This document shows, piece by piece, positions 1 through 8,389 of a stretch of DNA of 64,000 nt. This DNA comes from DATLNF01 sp035536235 (GTDB lineage: Bacteria; Actinomycetota; Actinomycetes; BP-191), in assembly GCA_035536235.1 (NCBI GenBank), contig DATLOQ010000045.1, forward strand, positions 62,001 to 126,000, written 5' to 3'. Each line of letters opens with the position of its first letter. Position 1 is the first letter of the stretch. The notes beneath the pieces were generated by a model, which had not been told where the DNA came from, did not search any database, and saw only the letters and a list, made by a program, of their open reading frames with translations. The position numbers and the translations under genes are program-made.

Positions 1-1198
1 GAGCGTGGTTGACCTCGGTCTGTCCGGGCAGCTTGCCGTAGACCTGGTTGCTGGCCATCGCGAGCACGTGCCCGGTGCCCGGCTGCACGACCACGGCGAC
101 TGCGGCGGCCCGCTTGCGGTCCTGCGGCGTGAGCGTGCTGTCGAGTGCCGCCTGAGCGGTCTTCTGCAGCGTGGGCACGAGCGTCGTCCGAATGGTGAGC
201 CCACCCTGGAAGACGCGGGCGATGCGTTGAGCGGTCGTGGCACCGAGCCGCTCGTCGTCGATCAGGGCGTCGCGCACGTAGGAGCAGAAGAAGGGCGCGA
301 TGGTCGTCCCGCACTCGCTGCGGAGCTTGGTCGGCCGGAGCATCGCCTTCAGGGGCACCGCTTTCGCGCCGAGCTCGTCTGCTTTGGTGATGAACGTCTC
401 GCGCTGCATCACACTCAGCACGAGGTCACGTCGCGCGGTGGCTTCCGCTGGGTTCTTCGTCGGGTCATACAGCGTGGGGTTCTTCACCATCCCCGCGAGT
501 AGCGCCGCTTCGCCGAGGTTGAGACTCCCCACCTTCTTCGAGAAGTAGTGCTGGGCGGCAGTGCCGACGCCGTACACCCCTTGGCCGAAGTAGGCGATGT
601 TGAGGTACTTCTCGAGGATCTGGCGCTTGGAGTAACGCTGCTCCAAGGCGAGCGCGAACTTCGCCTCGCGCAGCTTGCGGGTGGTCGACCGCTCGGTGGC
701 TCGCACGACGTCAGCGCGCTCGGTGGCCGACTCGATGAGCACGTTCTTGACGTACTGCTGGGTGATCGTGGACCCGCCCTGGGTCACCTGACCGGCCTGC
801 TGGTTCTTCACGAAGGCGCGGGTGAGGCCTCGGAAGTCGACTCCGGCGTGCTGATAGAAGCGGTTGTCCTCGATGGCCAGGATCGCTCGCTGCAGGTGAG
901 CGGGCATCTGGCTGATGGGAGCGAGGATGCGGTTCTCGTTGAAGAAGATGTCGGCCAGCACGGTCTTGCCGTCGGCCGCCAGGATGCGCGACCGGATCGG
1001 GAGAGGTCCGTCTCGCAGCTCGTCGGGCAATGACAGGAAGGACTCTGCGCCCGCTCGAGCAGCGAGCCCCAGGCCTCCGACGACGGGGAAGAAAGCGCCG
1101 GCAGCCAGGACGCCAGCCAAGATGCTGACGAGGACGACAAGCACCACTCGATGCACGAATGCACCGGTGCCTTCGTCCGCGCCGCCGTAGCTGCTCAC
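1..1198 (-). CDS. ponA2: Class A penicillin-binding protein (PonA2-like), 3' part outside window
   Basis: Bifunctional peptidoglycan synthase anchored in the cytoplasmic membrane; about 399 N-terminal residues are visible and the transpeptidase domain is cut off by the left edge. A short cytoplasmic tail is followed by one membrane segment (about residues 17-41). The glycosyltransferase 51 domain then shows its standard motifs: EDNRFYQHAGVD (catalytic Glu about residue 110), QGGSTITQQ (about 140-148), and RKLREAKFALALEQRYSK. The start is GTG at 1198, the first start codon in this frame after a long uninterrupted reading frame. It is divergent from a WhiB4-like gene, the same pairing as Rv3682/Rv3681c in M. 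tuberculosis, which supports the PonA2 rather than PonA1 assignment. Confidence 0.93.
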   Translation of the reverse strand, partial: MSSYGGADEGTGAFVHRVVLVVLVSILAGVLAAGAFFPVVGGLGLAARAGAESFLSLPDELRDGPLPIRSRILAADGKTVLADIFFNENRILAPISQMPAHLQRAILAIEDNRFYQHAGVDFRGLTRAFVKNQQAGQVTQGGSTITQQYVKNVLIESATERADVVRATERSTTRKLREAKFALALEQRYSKRQILEKYLNIAYFGQGVYGVGTAAQHYFSKKVGSLNLGEAALLAGMVKNPTLYDPTKNPAEATARRDLVLSVMQRETFITKADELGAKAVPLKAMLRPTKLRSECGTTIAPFFCSYVRDALIDDERLGATTAQRIARVFQGGLTIRTTLVPTLQKTAQAALDSTLTPQDRKRAAAVAVVVQPGTGHVLAMASNQVYGKLPGQTEVNHA

Positions 1199-1415
1199 CT
1201 GTCCCGTCCGGAGGGGCCCGCCGGGCGATCACCGCCCCAGTGCTCAGGGTAACTGGCACCGTCGTCATCGGCAGCACCATGGCCCCAGAGAATGGCGGGC
1301 TAGTAAGGAGTGACTACAGAGAGCAGTCCCAGCGGACGATGTCTCTCTTCGTAAACGGTGCCTACGGTCGAGACGTCCCGCACCCGCCCGCCCGGACCTC
1401 GTAAGGAACGCGACG

Positions 1416-1700
1416 ATGGAGACTGCTACCGACTGGATCGCCCTCGCATCATGCCGAGACAGAGACCCAGACGACCTCTTCGTGCAGGGTGCCGCTCAGA
1501 ATCGAGCCAAGCAGCTGTGCATGGGCTGCCCGGTCCGCGCGGAGTGCTTGTCGGACGCCCTGGACAACCGGGTCGAATTCGGCGTGTGGGGCGGTATGAC
1601 CGAGAGGGAGCGGCGGGCGCTGCTCCGCAAGCGGCCGCATGTCCGGTCCTGGCGCGCACTGCTCGACTCCGCTCGCCGCGACGTCCAGCGGACGGCCTGA
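1416..1700 (+). CDS. whiB4: WhiB4-like iron-sulfur transcription factor
   Basis: WhiB-family [4Fe-4S] protein of 94 residues that acts as a redox- or nitric-oxide-responsive regulator. The four cluster cysteines are Cys13, Cys35, Cys38 and Cys44 (C-x21-C-x2-C-x5-C), followed by the family turn EFGVWGG and a basic tail ERRALLRKRPHV. The ELFVxGAAQ-like stretch (DDLFVQGAAQNRAK) and the position beside ponA2 and the ArsA-like pair match WhiB4/WblA. The ATG is preceded by AAGGA at 8 bases. The 217-base gap to the divergent ponA2 must hold both promoters; no clear box was identified. WhiB4 is known in mycobacteria as a regulator of oxidative stress and cell-wall genes; its role here is inferred from family and context. 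Confidence 0.92.
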   Translation: METATDWIALASCRDRDPDDLFVQGAAQNRAKQLCMGCPVRAECLSDALDNRVEFGVWGGMTERERRALLRKRPHVRSWRALLDSARRDVQRTA

Positions 1701-1722
1701 GCGCGCTGCGCCACGGGCTTGC

Positions 1723-2859
1723 TCACGCGGCTGGCCGCGTCGCCAGCTCCTCTCCCACCCGGCGCAGGCCGGCCAGATCATGCACGTCGGAGGCCATCGC
1801 CTCGATCTCGGCGACCGGCACCGCCGGTTGCCCGCTGGTGAACGCGGTGATCACCGCGCGCTCTCGGCTCGACAACGCCACCCGGTCGGCGTGCAGACGC
1901 AGCACGCCGGCAGCCGTCGTATGCCCGCCGCGCTCGTCCAGCACCTCGGCCGCCGCGATGCTCCGCTCCGCGGTGAGGTGCGGGGCCGCGCTGCGGTGCA
2001 CCCGGTTGATCACGACGCCGGCCAGCGGCATGTCCTCAGCGGAGAGTCGCTCGATGAAGTACGACGCCTCCCGCAGTGCGGCCGGGTCAGGCGCTGCGAC
2101 CACGACGAAGGCTGTGTCGGCGTCCTTGAGGAGGTCGTAGGTCGTCTGCGCCCGCTCCCGAAACCCGCCGAACAGCGACTCGAAGGCGGTGAAGAACTCC
2201 CTGAGGTCGCTCAGCAATCCGGCGCCGGCGACCCGGCTCAGCACTCCGGCAAAGGCGGCGAAGCCGACGTTCATCACCTTCAGATAGGCCCGCCCCCCGG
2301 CTTTGGCCGGGGCGAGCAACAGCTTGACGAAGCGCCCGTCCAGGAAGCCGGTGAGCCGCTGCGGGGCGTCGAGGAAGTCGAGCGCCGACCTGGTCGGGGG
2401 AGTGTCGACGACGATGAGGTCCCAGTCGCCCGAGGCGTGCAGCTGCCCGAGCTTCTCCATCGCCATGTACTCCTGCGTGCCGGCGAGGCTGCTGGACAGC
2501 GACACGTAGAACTCGTTCGTCAGGATCTGCTCGGCCCGGGCCGGGTCGGCGTGCGCCACGACGATCTCGTCGAACGTGCGCTTCATGTCGAGCATCATCG
2601 CGTGCAGCTCACCACCCTCGGCCCCGGCCTCGCCGACGCGCCGCGGGGTGTTGTCCAGCTCGGTGAGCCCCATCGACTGTGCCAGTCGGCGGGCTGGGTC
2701 GATCGTCACCACCACAACCCGCCGGCCCCGCTCAGCTGCGCGCAGTGCCAGCGCTGCGGCGGTGGTCGTCTTGCCTACTCCGCCGGATCCGCAGCACACG
2801 ACGATGCGCCTGGTGTCGAGAACGGCATCGAGGTCGAGCCGCCGAGGGGGCGAGGTCAC
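1723..2859 (-). CDS. ArsA/GET3-like ATPase, second gene of pair (Rv3680-type)
   Basis: Soluble P-loop ATPase of 378 residues of the ArsA/GET3 (anion-transporting ATPase) family. The Walker A/signature loop is GSGGVGKTT at residues 24-32, and DTPPT near residue 150 is the Walker B region. A methionine-rich stretch (EYMAMEKLGQL) lies just before it. It overlaps the upstream gene by 4 bases (ATGA), so the two are almost certainly co-translated and probably form a heterodimer, as proposed for Rv3679-Rv3680 in mycobacteria. No ArsB pump gene lies nearby, so arsenite export is unlikely. In mycobacteria this pair has been linked to glycerol and nitrate handling and envelope stress; that is prior knowledge, not visible here. 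Confidence 0.9.
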   Translation of the reverse strand: MTSPPRRLDLDAVLDTRRIVVCCGSGGVGKTTTAAALALRAAERGRRVVVVTIDPARRLAQSMGLTELDNTPRRVGEAGAEGGELHAMMLDMKRTFDEIVVAHADPARAEQILTNEFYVSLSSSLAGTQEYMAMEKLGQLHASGDWDLIVVDTPPTRSALDFLDAPQRLTGFLDGRFVKLLLAPAKAGGRAYLKVMNVGFAAFAGVLSRVAGAGLLSDLREFFTAFESLFGGFRERAQTTYDLLKDADTAFVVVAAPDPAALREASYFIERLSAEDMPLAGVVINRVHRSAAPHLTAERSIAAAEVLDERGGHTTAAGVLRLHADRVALSSRERAVITAFTSGQPAVPVAEIEAMASDVHDLAGLRRVGEELATRPAA

Positions 2860-3824
2860 TCCGGCACCAGCACGTCCGCGAGCTGGTGCAGCGTGCCGAG
2901 GTCGACGCTGCCGGTGAGCTGCGGCAGCTCGAGCAGCGGTACGTCGAGCGCTTCGAGCTCCAGGCGCTCGGTGAGCTGGAGGGCGACGCGCTCGGCGTGC
3001 TCGCGGGCCTCGTCGGCCAGCACCTTGATCGCGCCTGGATCCGTGTCGAGCCCGACAGCGGAGAGCGCGGACGTGATCGAGTCGAGGTCGAGCCGACCGC
3101 GTCGCGCCCGGCTGAGGTCGGCTTTGCCGAGCTGTGGTTCCCGGATCTTGTTGATGACGACAGCGCCGAACGGGAGGCCAGCGGCCCGAAGGTCTGCCAC
3201 CCCGTCCACGGTCTCTTGCACAGGCATCTCTTCTAACAGGGTGACGAGGTGTATCGCGGTCTGCGGCGATCGGAGCAGCGCCATCACGGCCTCGGACTGC
3301 TTGGCGATCGGCCCGACCTTGGCCAGGTGCCCGACCTCGTCGGTGGCACCGAGGAAGCGGACGATCCGACCCGTGGGCGGCGCATCGAGGACGACGGCGT
3401 CGTACACCGGCCGGTTCCCCGCCCGGCGGATCACGGACTCCTTGACCTTCCCGGTCAGCAGCACGTCGCGGAGGCCGGGGGCCACCGTCGTCACGAAGTC
3501 GATCGCCCCCATCCGGCGGAGCAGCCGGCCAGCGCGGCCGAGCTTGTAGAACATCTCGAGATACTCGATGAGAGCGAGCTCGGGGTCGACGGACAGCCCG
3601 TATACCTCGCCGCCGCCGTGCGTCCGGGCGAGGCGGGTCTCCTCATACGGCAGCGGAGGATGTCCGAAGAGCGGCGCGAGCCCTTGCCGTGCCTCGACCT
3701 CGACGAGGAGCACTTTGCGGCCCGACCGCGACAGCGCTACTGCCAATGCCGCAGCCACCGTCGTCTTGCCGGTGCCGCCCTTACCGGACACCACGTGCAG
3801 CCGGACGCCCGGGAAGAAGCTCAC
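2856..3824 (-). CDS. ArsA/GET3-like ATPase, first gene of pair (Rv3679-type)
   Basis: P-loop ATPase of 322 residues and the upstream member of the ArsA-like pair. It carries GKGGTGKTT at residues 14-22 with both the signature lysine and the P-loop lysine intact, and DAPPTGRIVRFL as the Walker B region near residue 150. It starts 157 bases from the divergent NfeD gene, so the intergenic space 3825-3981 should carry promoters for both directions. Arrangement and size agree with Rv3679. The pair is predicted to act in the cytosol as an ATP-driven chaperone or transporter motor; the client is unknown. Confidence 0.9.
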   Translation of the reverse strand: MSFFPGVRLHVVSGKGGTGKTTVAAALAVALSRSGRKVLLVEVEARQGLAPLFGHPPLPYEETRLARTHGGGEVYGLSVDPELALIEYLEMFYKLGRAGRLLRRMGAIDFVTTVAPGLRDVLLTGKVKESVIRRAGNRPVYDAVVLDAPPTGRIVRFLGATDEVGHLAKVGPIAKQSEAVMALLRSPQTAIHLVTLLEEMPVQETVDGVADLRAAGLPFGAVVINKIREPQLGKADLSRARRGRLDLDSITSALSAVGLDTDPGAIKVLADEAREHAERVALQLTERLELEALDVPLLELPQLTGSVDLGTLHQLADVLVPE

Positions 3825-3981
3825 CCAGGGAGGCTAACCCGCACCGCGCCCGTAGCGCGCGCTAGGGGCGCCGTGGGTCAGCTGAAAGGGTGAGCGCAGA
3901 GTGGGGCCGCGCGCAATCCCGGCATAGCGGCAGCAGCCGTCGTTCACGTCTGAGGTCTCCCCGTAGACTGCGGCCTCCGCC

Positions 3982-5358
3982 ATGAAGACGACTCGCCGCC
4001 CGCGCGGCCACCCTGCCCTGCTCGTTGTTGTCTCTGTCGTCGCGGCTGTCATGGGCCTGCTCGGCGGCCTCGGCAGCCCCGCCCAGGCACAGCAGGACCG
4101 GACTCGGATCATCGACGTCGTCGAGGTGGCCGGCCGAATCGACTCGTCCTACGCCGGCTACGTCATCAGCCAGATCGAGCAGGCGGAGCGCGAGAATCAC
4201 GCCGCCGTGATCCTGCGCCTCGTCGGCTCCGGGTCGGTCAAGGTCGACGACGTGCGCCTCGTCCGCGCGATCCAGCAGGCCGACGTGCCCGTCGCGACGT
4301 GGGTCGGCCCAGTGATCCTGGGTACGACGGAAGCGGTGGGCGGAGCGCACGCCGCCATGTGGCTGGCCGGTGACGTCCGCTTCGTCGCCAACGGCGCTCG
4401 GGTCCGCTCGATCACCCCACTGCAGCCCGGCGGCATCCCCGGAGCCGAGGAGCAACGCGTAGCCCGCTCGCTAGCCGCCCAGGTCGCGGGCGCGGACGAG
4501 CTGCTCCGCCCTGGAGCAGAGCTGACCGACCGCGAGATACTCGACCGACGTATCGCCCTCTTCGTCAAGCGCACCGGGTCCGACCCGGACGGACTCATCG
4601 TCGACGGCACGGTCAACTCGATCGACGACGTCATCCGCGCGTTGGACGGTGAGGTGGTCGACCTGGCGGGCGGCCAGCGCACCCTGTCCTTCGCCGATTC
4701 GCAGGCTTTCGACACGCGCATCGCCAACCCCGGCCTGCTCACCAAGGTCCGCCGCTCGCTCGGCACGACTCCCTGGCTGGTCTACCTGCTCCTGCTCATC
4801 GGCGCCGGGGCCTTGGTGTTCGAGCTGTTCCAGCCGGGATTCGGACCGGCCGGCTACACAGGGCTGATCCTGCTGGCGCTCTCGGCGTACGGACTCACTG
4901 CTCTGCCGCTCGCTCCGGTGGGGGTGGCGCTGCTCCTCGGCGGGGTGGCGGCGCTCGCCCTCGACGTGTCGCGCGGCGGTCTCGGCCTGCTCACGTGGGG
5001 CGGCACCGCCGCGCTGACGGCCGGCTCGGTCCTCTGGATCGACGGCTACCGCCCGGGTCTGCGGGTCGGGTGGCCGGTGATCGCGCTCGCCGTGGTGGGC
5101 TCGTGGGTGTTCTACGTCGTGGTCATGACGGTGGTCCTGCGTGCCCTGCGCGGGCAGAGCGCGGCGATGGGCGACGCGCTCGTGGGCCGGGTCGGCGAGG
5201 TGCGGAGCACCTTGAACCCCCAAGGACACGTGCTCGTCGAAGGCGCCCTCTGGCGCGCCCGGGCCCTGGAGTGGGACGGTCCGGTGGAGGCGGGGACACG
5301 GGTCACCGTCACCGGAGTCGACGGCGAGGCGCTCATCCTCGACGTGCAGCCGGTCTGA
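3982..5358 (+). CDS. NfeD-family membrane protein with degenerate ClpP-like domain
   Basis: Long-form NfeD protein of 458 residues. A signal peptide (residues 1-36, ending AQA) leads into a ClpP/crotonase-like domain, then about four to five membrane segments (about 265-385) and a C-terminal OB-fold (VGRVGEVRSTL to the end). In active NfeD proteases the domain carries a catalytic Ser in a GARAASAG-type loop. Here that loop reads GPVILGTTEAVGGAHAAMWL, so the nucleophile seems lost or moved. It is followed after 13 bases by an SPFH protein with a strong AGGAGG-type site between them; NfeD and SPFH proteins form a known functional pair at membrane microdomains. A TAGACT box sits 12 bases before the ATG. 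Confidence 0.85.
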   Translation: MKTTRRPRGHPALLVVVSVVAAVMGLLGGLGSPAQAQQDRTRIIDVVEVAGRIDSSYAGYVISQIEQAERENHAAVILRLVGSGSVKVDDVRLVRAIQQADVPVATWVGPVILGTTEAVGGAHAAMWLAGDVRFVANGARVRSITPLQPGGIPGAEEQRVARSLAAQVAGADELLRPGAELTDREILDRRIALFVKRTGSDPDGLIVDGTVNSIDDVIRALDGEVVDLAGGQRTLSFADSQAFDTRIANPGLLTKVRRSLGTTPWLVYLLLLIGAGALVFELFQPGFGPAGYTGLILLALSAYGLTALPLAPVGVALLLGGVAALALDVSRGGLGLLTWGGTAALTAGSVLWIDGYRPGLRVGWPVIALAVVGSWVFYVVVMTVVLRALRGQSAAMGDALVGRVGEVRSTLNPQGHVLVEGALWRARALEWDGPVEAGTRVTVTGVDGEALILDVQPV

Positions 5359-5371
5359 GGAGGGGGGCCGA

Positions 5372-6148
5372 GTGAGCGCGCTCATCGGACTGCTCGTCGT
5401 GGTGGGAATCGCGCTCTTCATCGCGATCCTGTTCGGGCTGCGGATCGTGCAGGAGTACGAGAGGGGACTCGTGTTCCGCCTCGGCCGGGTGCAGCCGACC
5501 ATCAAACGGCCCGGCCTCAACGTGATCATCCCGATCATCGACCGCATGGTGAAGGTCAACATGCAGGTGGTCACCCTCGGTGTCCCCGCGCAGGAGGGCA
5601 TCACCCGCGACAACGTCACCCTCCGGGTGGACGCCGTCGTCTACTTCAAGGTGATCGACCCGCTCAAGGCGATCGTCAACGTGCAGAACTACCTCTTCGC
5701 CACGTCGCAGGTCGCCCAGACGTCGCTGCGGTCCGTGATCGGCCAGAGCGACCTCGACGACGTGCTGTCCAACCGCGAGGCGATCAACGCCCAGCTCAAG
5801 GAGATCATCGACCGGCTGACCGAGGAGCCCTGGGGCATCGCGATCGACCTCGTCGAGATCAAGGACGTCCAGCTGCCCGAGACGATGAAGCGCTCCATGT
5901 CCCGACAGGCGGAGGCCGAGCGGGAGCGGCGCGCACGGATCATCTCCGCCGAGGGTGAGCTGCAGGCCTCGGTGAAGCTGTCCGAAGCTGCCGCGGCGAT
6001 GGCGCAGAATCCGGCGTCGTTGCAGCTGCGGCTGCTGCAGACCGTCGTCGAGGTGGCGGCGGAGAAGAACTCCACCCTGGTCATGCCCTTTCCCGTTGAG
6101 ATCCTGCGCTTCTTCGACAACCTCGCCACCGAGCGGAGCACGAGCTGA
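5372..6148 (+). CDS. SPFH/Band 7 (stomatin/slipin-type) membrane protein
   Basis: Prokaryotic stomatin homologue of 258 residues that forms membrane microdomain scaffolds. It has an N-terminal hydrophobic anchor (about residues 3-24), then YERGLVFRLGRV, the classic slipin entry, followed by the SPFH domain and a helical tail (RQAEAERERRARIISAEGEL). The GTG start at 5372 is preceded by GGAGGGGGG in the gap after the NfeD stop. It is co-transcribed with the NfeD gene and with the following lipoprotein, whose start overlaps this stop codon. NfeD/slipin partnership is established in archaea and bacteria; the membrane process served here is unknown. Confidence 0.93.
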   Translation: MSALIGLLVVVGIALFIAILFGLRIVQEYERGLVFRLGRVQPTIKRPGLNVIIPIIDRMVKVNMQVVTLGVPAQEGITRDNVTLRVDAVVYFKVIDPLKAIVNVQNYLFATSQVAQTSLRSVIGQSDLDDVLSNREAINAQLKEIIDRLTEEPWGIAIDLVEIKDVQLPETMKRSMSRQAEAERERRARIISAEGELQASVKLSEAAAAMAQNPASLQLRLLQTVVEVAAEKNSTLVMPFPVEILRFFDNLATERSTS

Positions 6149-6576
6149 GCCGAGCTGCAGGGCTCGCCGGAGGTCTTCTGGTCGTCCTGGCGGGCTGCGC
6201 GGGCGGGTCCCCGGCGGAGGTCGAGCAGTTCGGGGGTGAGGAGTTCCAGCGGCCTTGCGCCGGAGTGGCCTCCCCGCTGGACCCCGCGGTGACGGCTCCC
6301 GCGGGCTTCCCGGCGTACGACGGCTGGCAGGGCACACTGCGTGCCAACCAGGGCAAGACGGTGATCCTCTTCGGGCGGGCTCCGGGCGATGACGTCGCGG
6401 TGGTGCAGGCCCGCCAGCGCGCAGCGCTGGAAGCGGCCGGTCTCCAGATCGTCAGCACCGACCGCGAAGGGCAGGCCGAAGCCGAGATCTCCTTCACCGG
6501 CGACAGCGAGGGCACCGTCCAGATCACGCCGCTGTGCCGGGCCACGGTGGCCATCCGCTACAAGTTCATCCGCTGA
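6145..6576 (+). CDS. Small predicted lipoprotein with probable CTG start
   Basis: A 143-residue protein whose frame opens with CTG overlapping the SPFH stop as CTGA. No ATG, GTG or TTG lies between the last in-frame stop (6097) and residue 18. The first 18 residues form a compact lipoprotein signal ending LVVLAGC, so the GTG at 6265 would remove the entire export signal and cannot be the real start. GGAG lies 6 bases before the CTG. The mature part (EEFQRPCAG... RATVAIRYKFIR) has two further cysteines and no recognised domain. Tight coupling to nfeD-SPFH suggests a surface partner of that complex. Confidence 0.7.
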   Translation: MSRAAGLAGGLLVVLAGCAGGSPAEVEQFGGEEFQRPCAGVASPLDPAVTAPAGFPAYDGWQGTLRANQGKTVILFGRAPGDDVAVVQARQRAALEAAGLQIVSTDREGQAEAEISFTGDSEGTVQITPLCRATVAIRYKFIR

Positions 6577-6671
6577 CTCCGCCTGCTGGCTCCGCCTGTT
6601 CACTCCGCTGAACCGCGCGTGCTCGGCGGCCGAACCACTGTCGCGAGGTAACGATCTGGCAAATGGCCTGC

Positions 6672-6693
6672 CGCCGGAGGAACTTCTCCGGCG
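6672..6693 (+). terminator. Possible terminator hairpin after lipoprotein gene
   Basis: CGCCGGAG and CTCCGGCG form an 8-bp perfect stem with a 6-base loop, 96 bases after the lipoprotein stop and before the whiB gene. There is no T-run, which is usual for actinobacterial terminators. It could instead be part of the whiB leader. Confidence 0.35.
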
Positions 6694-6763
6694 TCCGGCG
6701 AATCTGACTGTTCGACGCACCGGCATGCCCCCCGGTGCGGCCACCGCCGGAAGGTGAGCAGGC

Positions 6764-7033
6764 ATGAGCGCAGGAACACAGGCAGACGACGTCTCGTGGC
6801 GCGTCCACGGCATGTGCCGTGGAGACAGCGCGGTCTTCTTCTTCGCGCCGCCCCACTTCGAGCGCAAGCCGGAGAAGGACCTGCGCGAAGGCCAGGCGCG
6901 TGCCCTGTGCCGGGCCTGCCCGGTCCGCGACCAATGCCTGGACTACGCGCTGACCGTCGAAGAGCCACACGGCATCTGGGGTGGTCTGAACGAGCTGGAG
7001 CGCCGTCGCCTGCTGCGGCGCCGCTCCGCCTGA
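6764..7033 (+). CDS. WhiB-family transcription factor (second copy)
   Basis: WhiB-type [4Fe-4S] protein of 89 residues with cluster cysteines Cys18, Cys49, Cys52 and Cys58, the turn HGIWGGL and a C-terminal basic run ERRRLLRRRSA. It differs from the whiB4-like copy at 1416 by a longer first loop (FFFAPPHFERKPEKDLRE), so it is a different subfamily. It stands alone: the previous gene ends 187 bases upstream with an 8-bp hairpin (6672-6693) in the gap, and 180 bases follow before the next gene. It is a DNA-binding partner of the primary sigma factor by family; the target genes are unknown. Confidence 0.92.
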   Translation: MSAGTQADDVSWRVHGMCRGDSAVFFFAPPHFERKPEKDLREGQARALCRACPVRDQCLDYALTVEEPHGIWGGLNELERRRLLRRRSA

Positions 7034-7111
7034 CGTCTACCCCGGCTACCCCCGGCGGCCCCCGCCTGCCTGCCGCCGGCCCTCGCCGCGGGCCACCCGC
7101 GTACTCTGTCG

Positions 7112-7164
7112 TGATCTTCGAACCCGCCGCCCGCGTGCGGGGTCGGCCACGGTTCAAAGATCAC
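7112..7164 (+). promoter_or_regulatory. Long inverted repeat ahead of the DUF4177-like/RidA pair
   Basis: GTGATCTTCGAACC (7112-7125) and GGTTCAAAGATCAC (7151-7164) pair over 14 bases with one mismatch, separated by 25 bases. The repeat ends 48 bases before the start of the small gene at 7213. It could be a leader hairpin or a binding site for a dimeric regulator; nothing in the sequence decides between them. Confidence 0.4.
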
Positions 7165-7212
7165 GCCCGGGCAGTGTCGCGAGGCCGACATGACGCAGAG
7201 AGTGAGTGTGCC

Positions 7213-7371
7213 GTGCCGAAGTGGGAGTACGCCTCCGTCCCCCTGCTGGTCCATGTGACCAAGCAGATCCTCGACACCTGGGGCGACGACGGCTGGGAGC
7301 TGGTCACCGTCGTCCCCGGCGCGTCCGCCGAGCAGCTGGTCGCCTACTTCAAGCGCCCCAAGGGCGACTGA
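7213..7371 (+). CDS. Small DUF4177-like protein (Rv3678A-type)
   Basis: A 52-residue protein from GTG at 7213: KWEYASVPLL near the start and DDGWELVTVVPG in the middle, the pattern of DUF4177-like proteins. Its stop overlaps the ATG of the RidA gene (TGATG), so translation is coupled. Position and size match the small conserved gene Rv3678A of the M. tuberculosis locus. Function is unknown. Confidence 0.75.
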   Translation: MPKWEYASVPLLVHVTKQILDTWGDDGWELVTVVPGASAEQLVAYFKRPKGD

Positions 7372-7829
7372 TGCCGACTCCTGAGGAGCGCCTCGCCGAG
7401 CTGGGCCTGCAGCTGCCCGAGGTGGTGGCCCCCGTCGGCGCCTATGTGCCAGCAACGCGCAGCGGCTCCCTGGTGTGGACGTCGGGCCAGCTGCCCATGA
7501 TCGCCGGGGCCATGTCGGCCACGGGCAAGGTCGGCGCCGAGGTCGACCCCGAGACCGCTAAGGGGCTGGCTCGCATCTGCGCGCTCAACGCGCTCGCGGC
7601 GGTCGCCTCGGTGACCGGCGACCTCTCCGCCGTACGCCGGGTCGTCAAGGTCGTCGGCTTCGTCGCCTCCGCACCGGGATTCACCGGACAGCCAGGGGTG
7701 ATCAACGGGGCCAGCGAGCTGCTGGGTGAGGTCTTCGGCGACGCTGGGCGGCACGCCCGCAGCGCGGTCGGGGTCGCGGTCCTGCCGCTGGACGCACCAG
7801 TCGAGGTCGAGATCGTCGTCGAGGTCTGA
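7371..7829 (+). CDS. ridA: RidA/YjgF-family protein
   Basis: A 152-residue RidA-family protein, expected to hydrolyse reactive enamine/imine intermediates from PLP enzymes in the cytosol as a trimer. The motif WTSGQLPM and the C-terminal GRHARSAVGVAVLPLDAPVEVE carry the family's substrate-binding arginine (GRHARSAVG). The start is the ATG overlapping the previous stop at 7371; the frame could extend upstream but would then run through the small gene. It matches Rv3678c by position. The subgroup is one often encoded beside the MBL-fold gene found downstream. Confidence 0.88.
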   Translation: MPTPEERLAELGLQLPEVVAPVGAYVPATRSGSLVWTSGQLPMIAGAMSATGKVGAEVDPETAKGLARICALNALAAVASVTGDLSAVRRVVKVVGFVASAPGFTGQPGVINGASELLGEVFGDAGRHARSAVGVAVLPLDAPVEVEIVVEV

Positions 7830-7897
7830 CGCTCTGCTAGTTCAGGCCAGCACGCCTACAGACAGCCCGGAGTCAGCACCGCCCGGGCTAGCCCAGC

Positions 7898-8389
7898 TCA
7901 CGCCAGGTCGGCGCCGTCGGCCTCGAGCGCAGCGAGCGCCGAGTCGATGCGGTCAGCCGTGACGTGGTGTCGCAGCCGGTCCTCCTCCTCGGCCAGCTCG
8001 GTGACGTAGCGGTCCATCGCCTTGACGATCTCGCGACGGTCCGACCCGGCCAGCTCCGGGTGCAGCTCGGCCAGGTGGTGCGCCGCGTCGCTCGCCGTGG
8101 ACCGCGCGATGTTGACGATGTCCAGGATCTCGGCGCGGGAGAACAGCTCTCCCGCCCGGTCGATCGTCGACTCGCGAACGGCCCGCCACGAGGGTCCGTC
8201 CAGGGTGCCCTCGACGTAGTAGCGAAGGAACTGCCGCATCGCCAGGTGGGTCGCCTCGATGACGTCGTCGACGGCCTCCACGGGGAGGCGCTGCAACCTC
8301 GGCATCCGCTCGAAGTAGGCAGCCCGCGTCTTGTCGATGATGGCATCGAGGTCGACGAGAAGCAGCGCGGCCAGCGCTTCGCGGTCCAC
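7898..8389 (-). CDS. Helical protein resembling PucR/RsbR-type N-terminal sensor domain
   Basis: A 163-residue all-helical protein. The layout (YFERMPRLQRLPVEAVDDVI, then LRYYVEGTLDGPSW, then GELFSRAEILDIVNIAR) resembles the stand-alone N-terminal sensory region of PucR/CdaR or RsbR-type regulators, but no DNA-binding or STAS domain is attached. GTG at 8389 was chosen as start because GAGGTGA lies 5 bases before it; an ATG at 8449 is possible but has no ribosome site. It faces the RidA gene (convergent) and is divergent from the Nudix gene. Function unknown; it may be a partner-dependent sensor. Confidence 0.6.
   Translation of the reverse strand: MDREALAALLLVDLDAIIDKTRAAYFERMPRLQRLPVEAVDDVIEATHLAMRQFLRYYVEGTLDGPSWRAVRESTIDRAGELFSRAEILDIVNIARSTASDAAHHLAELHPELAGSDRREIVKAMDRYVTELAEEEDRLRHHVTADRIDSALAALEADGADLA

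Noticed and set aside
1723..3824. Arsenite efflux ATPase
   Set aside because: No ArsB or ArsR gene is near, and the pair matches the Rv3679/Rv3680 type beside whiB4.
7112..7164. tRNA-like arms (GGTTC)
   Set aside because: The repeat spans only 53 bases and no acceptor, anticodon or T-stem set can be drawn.
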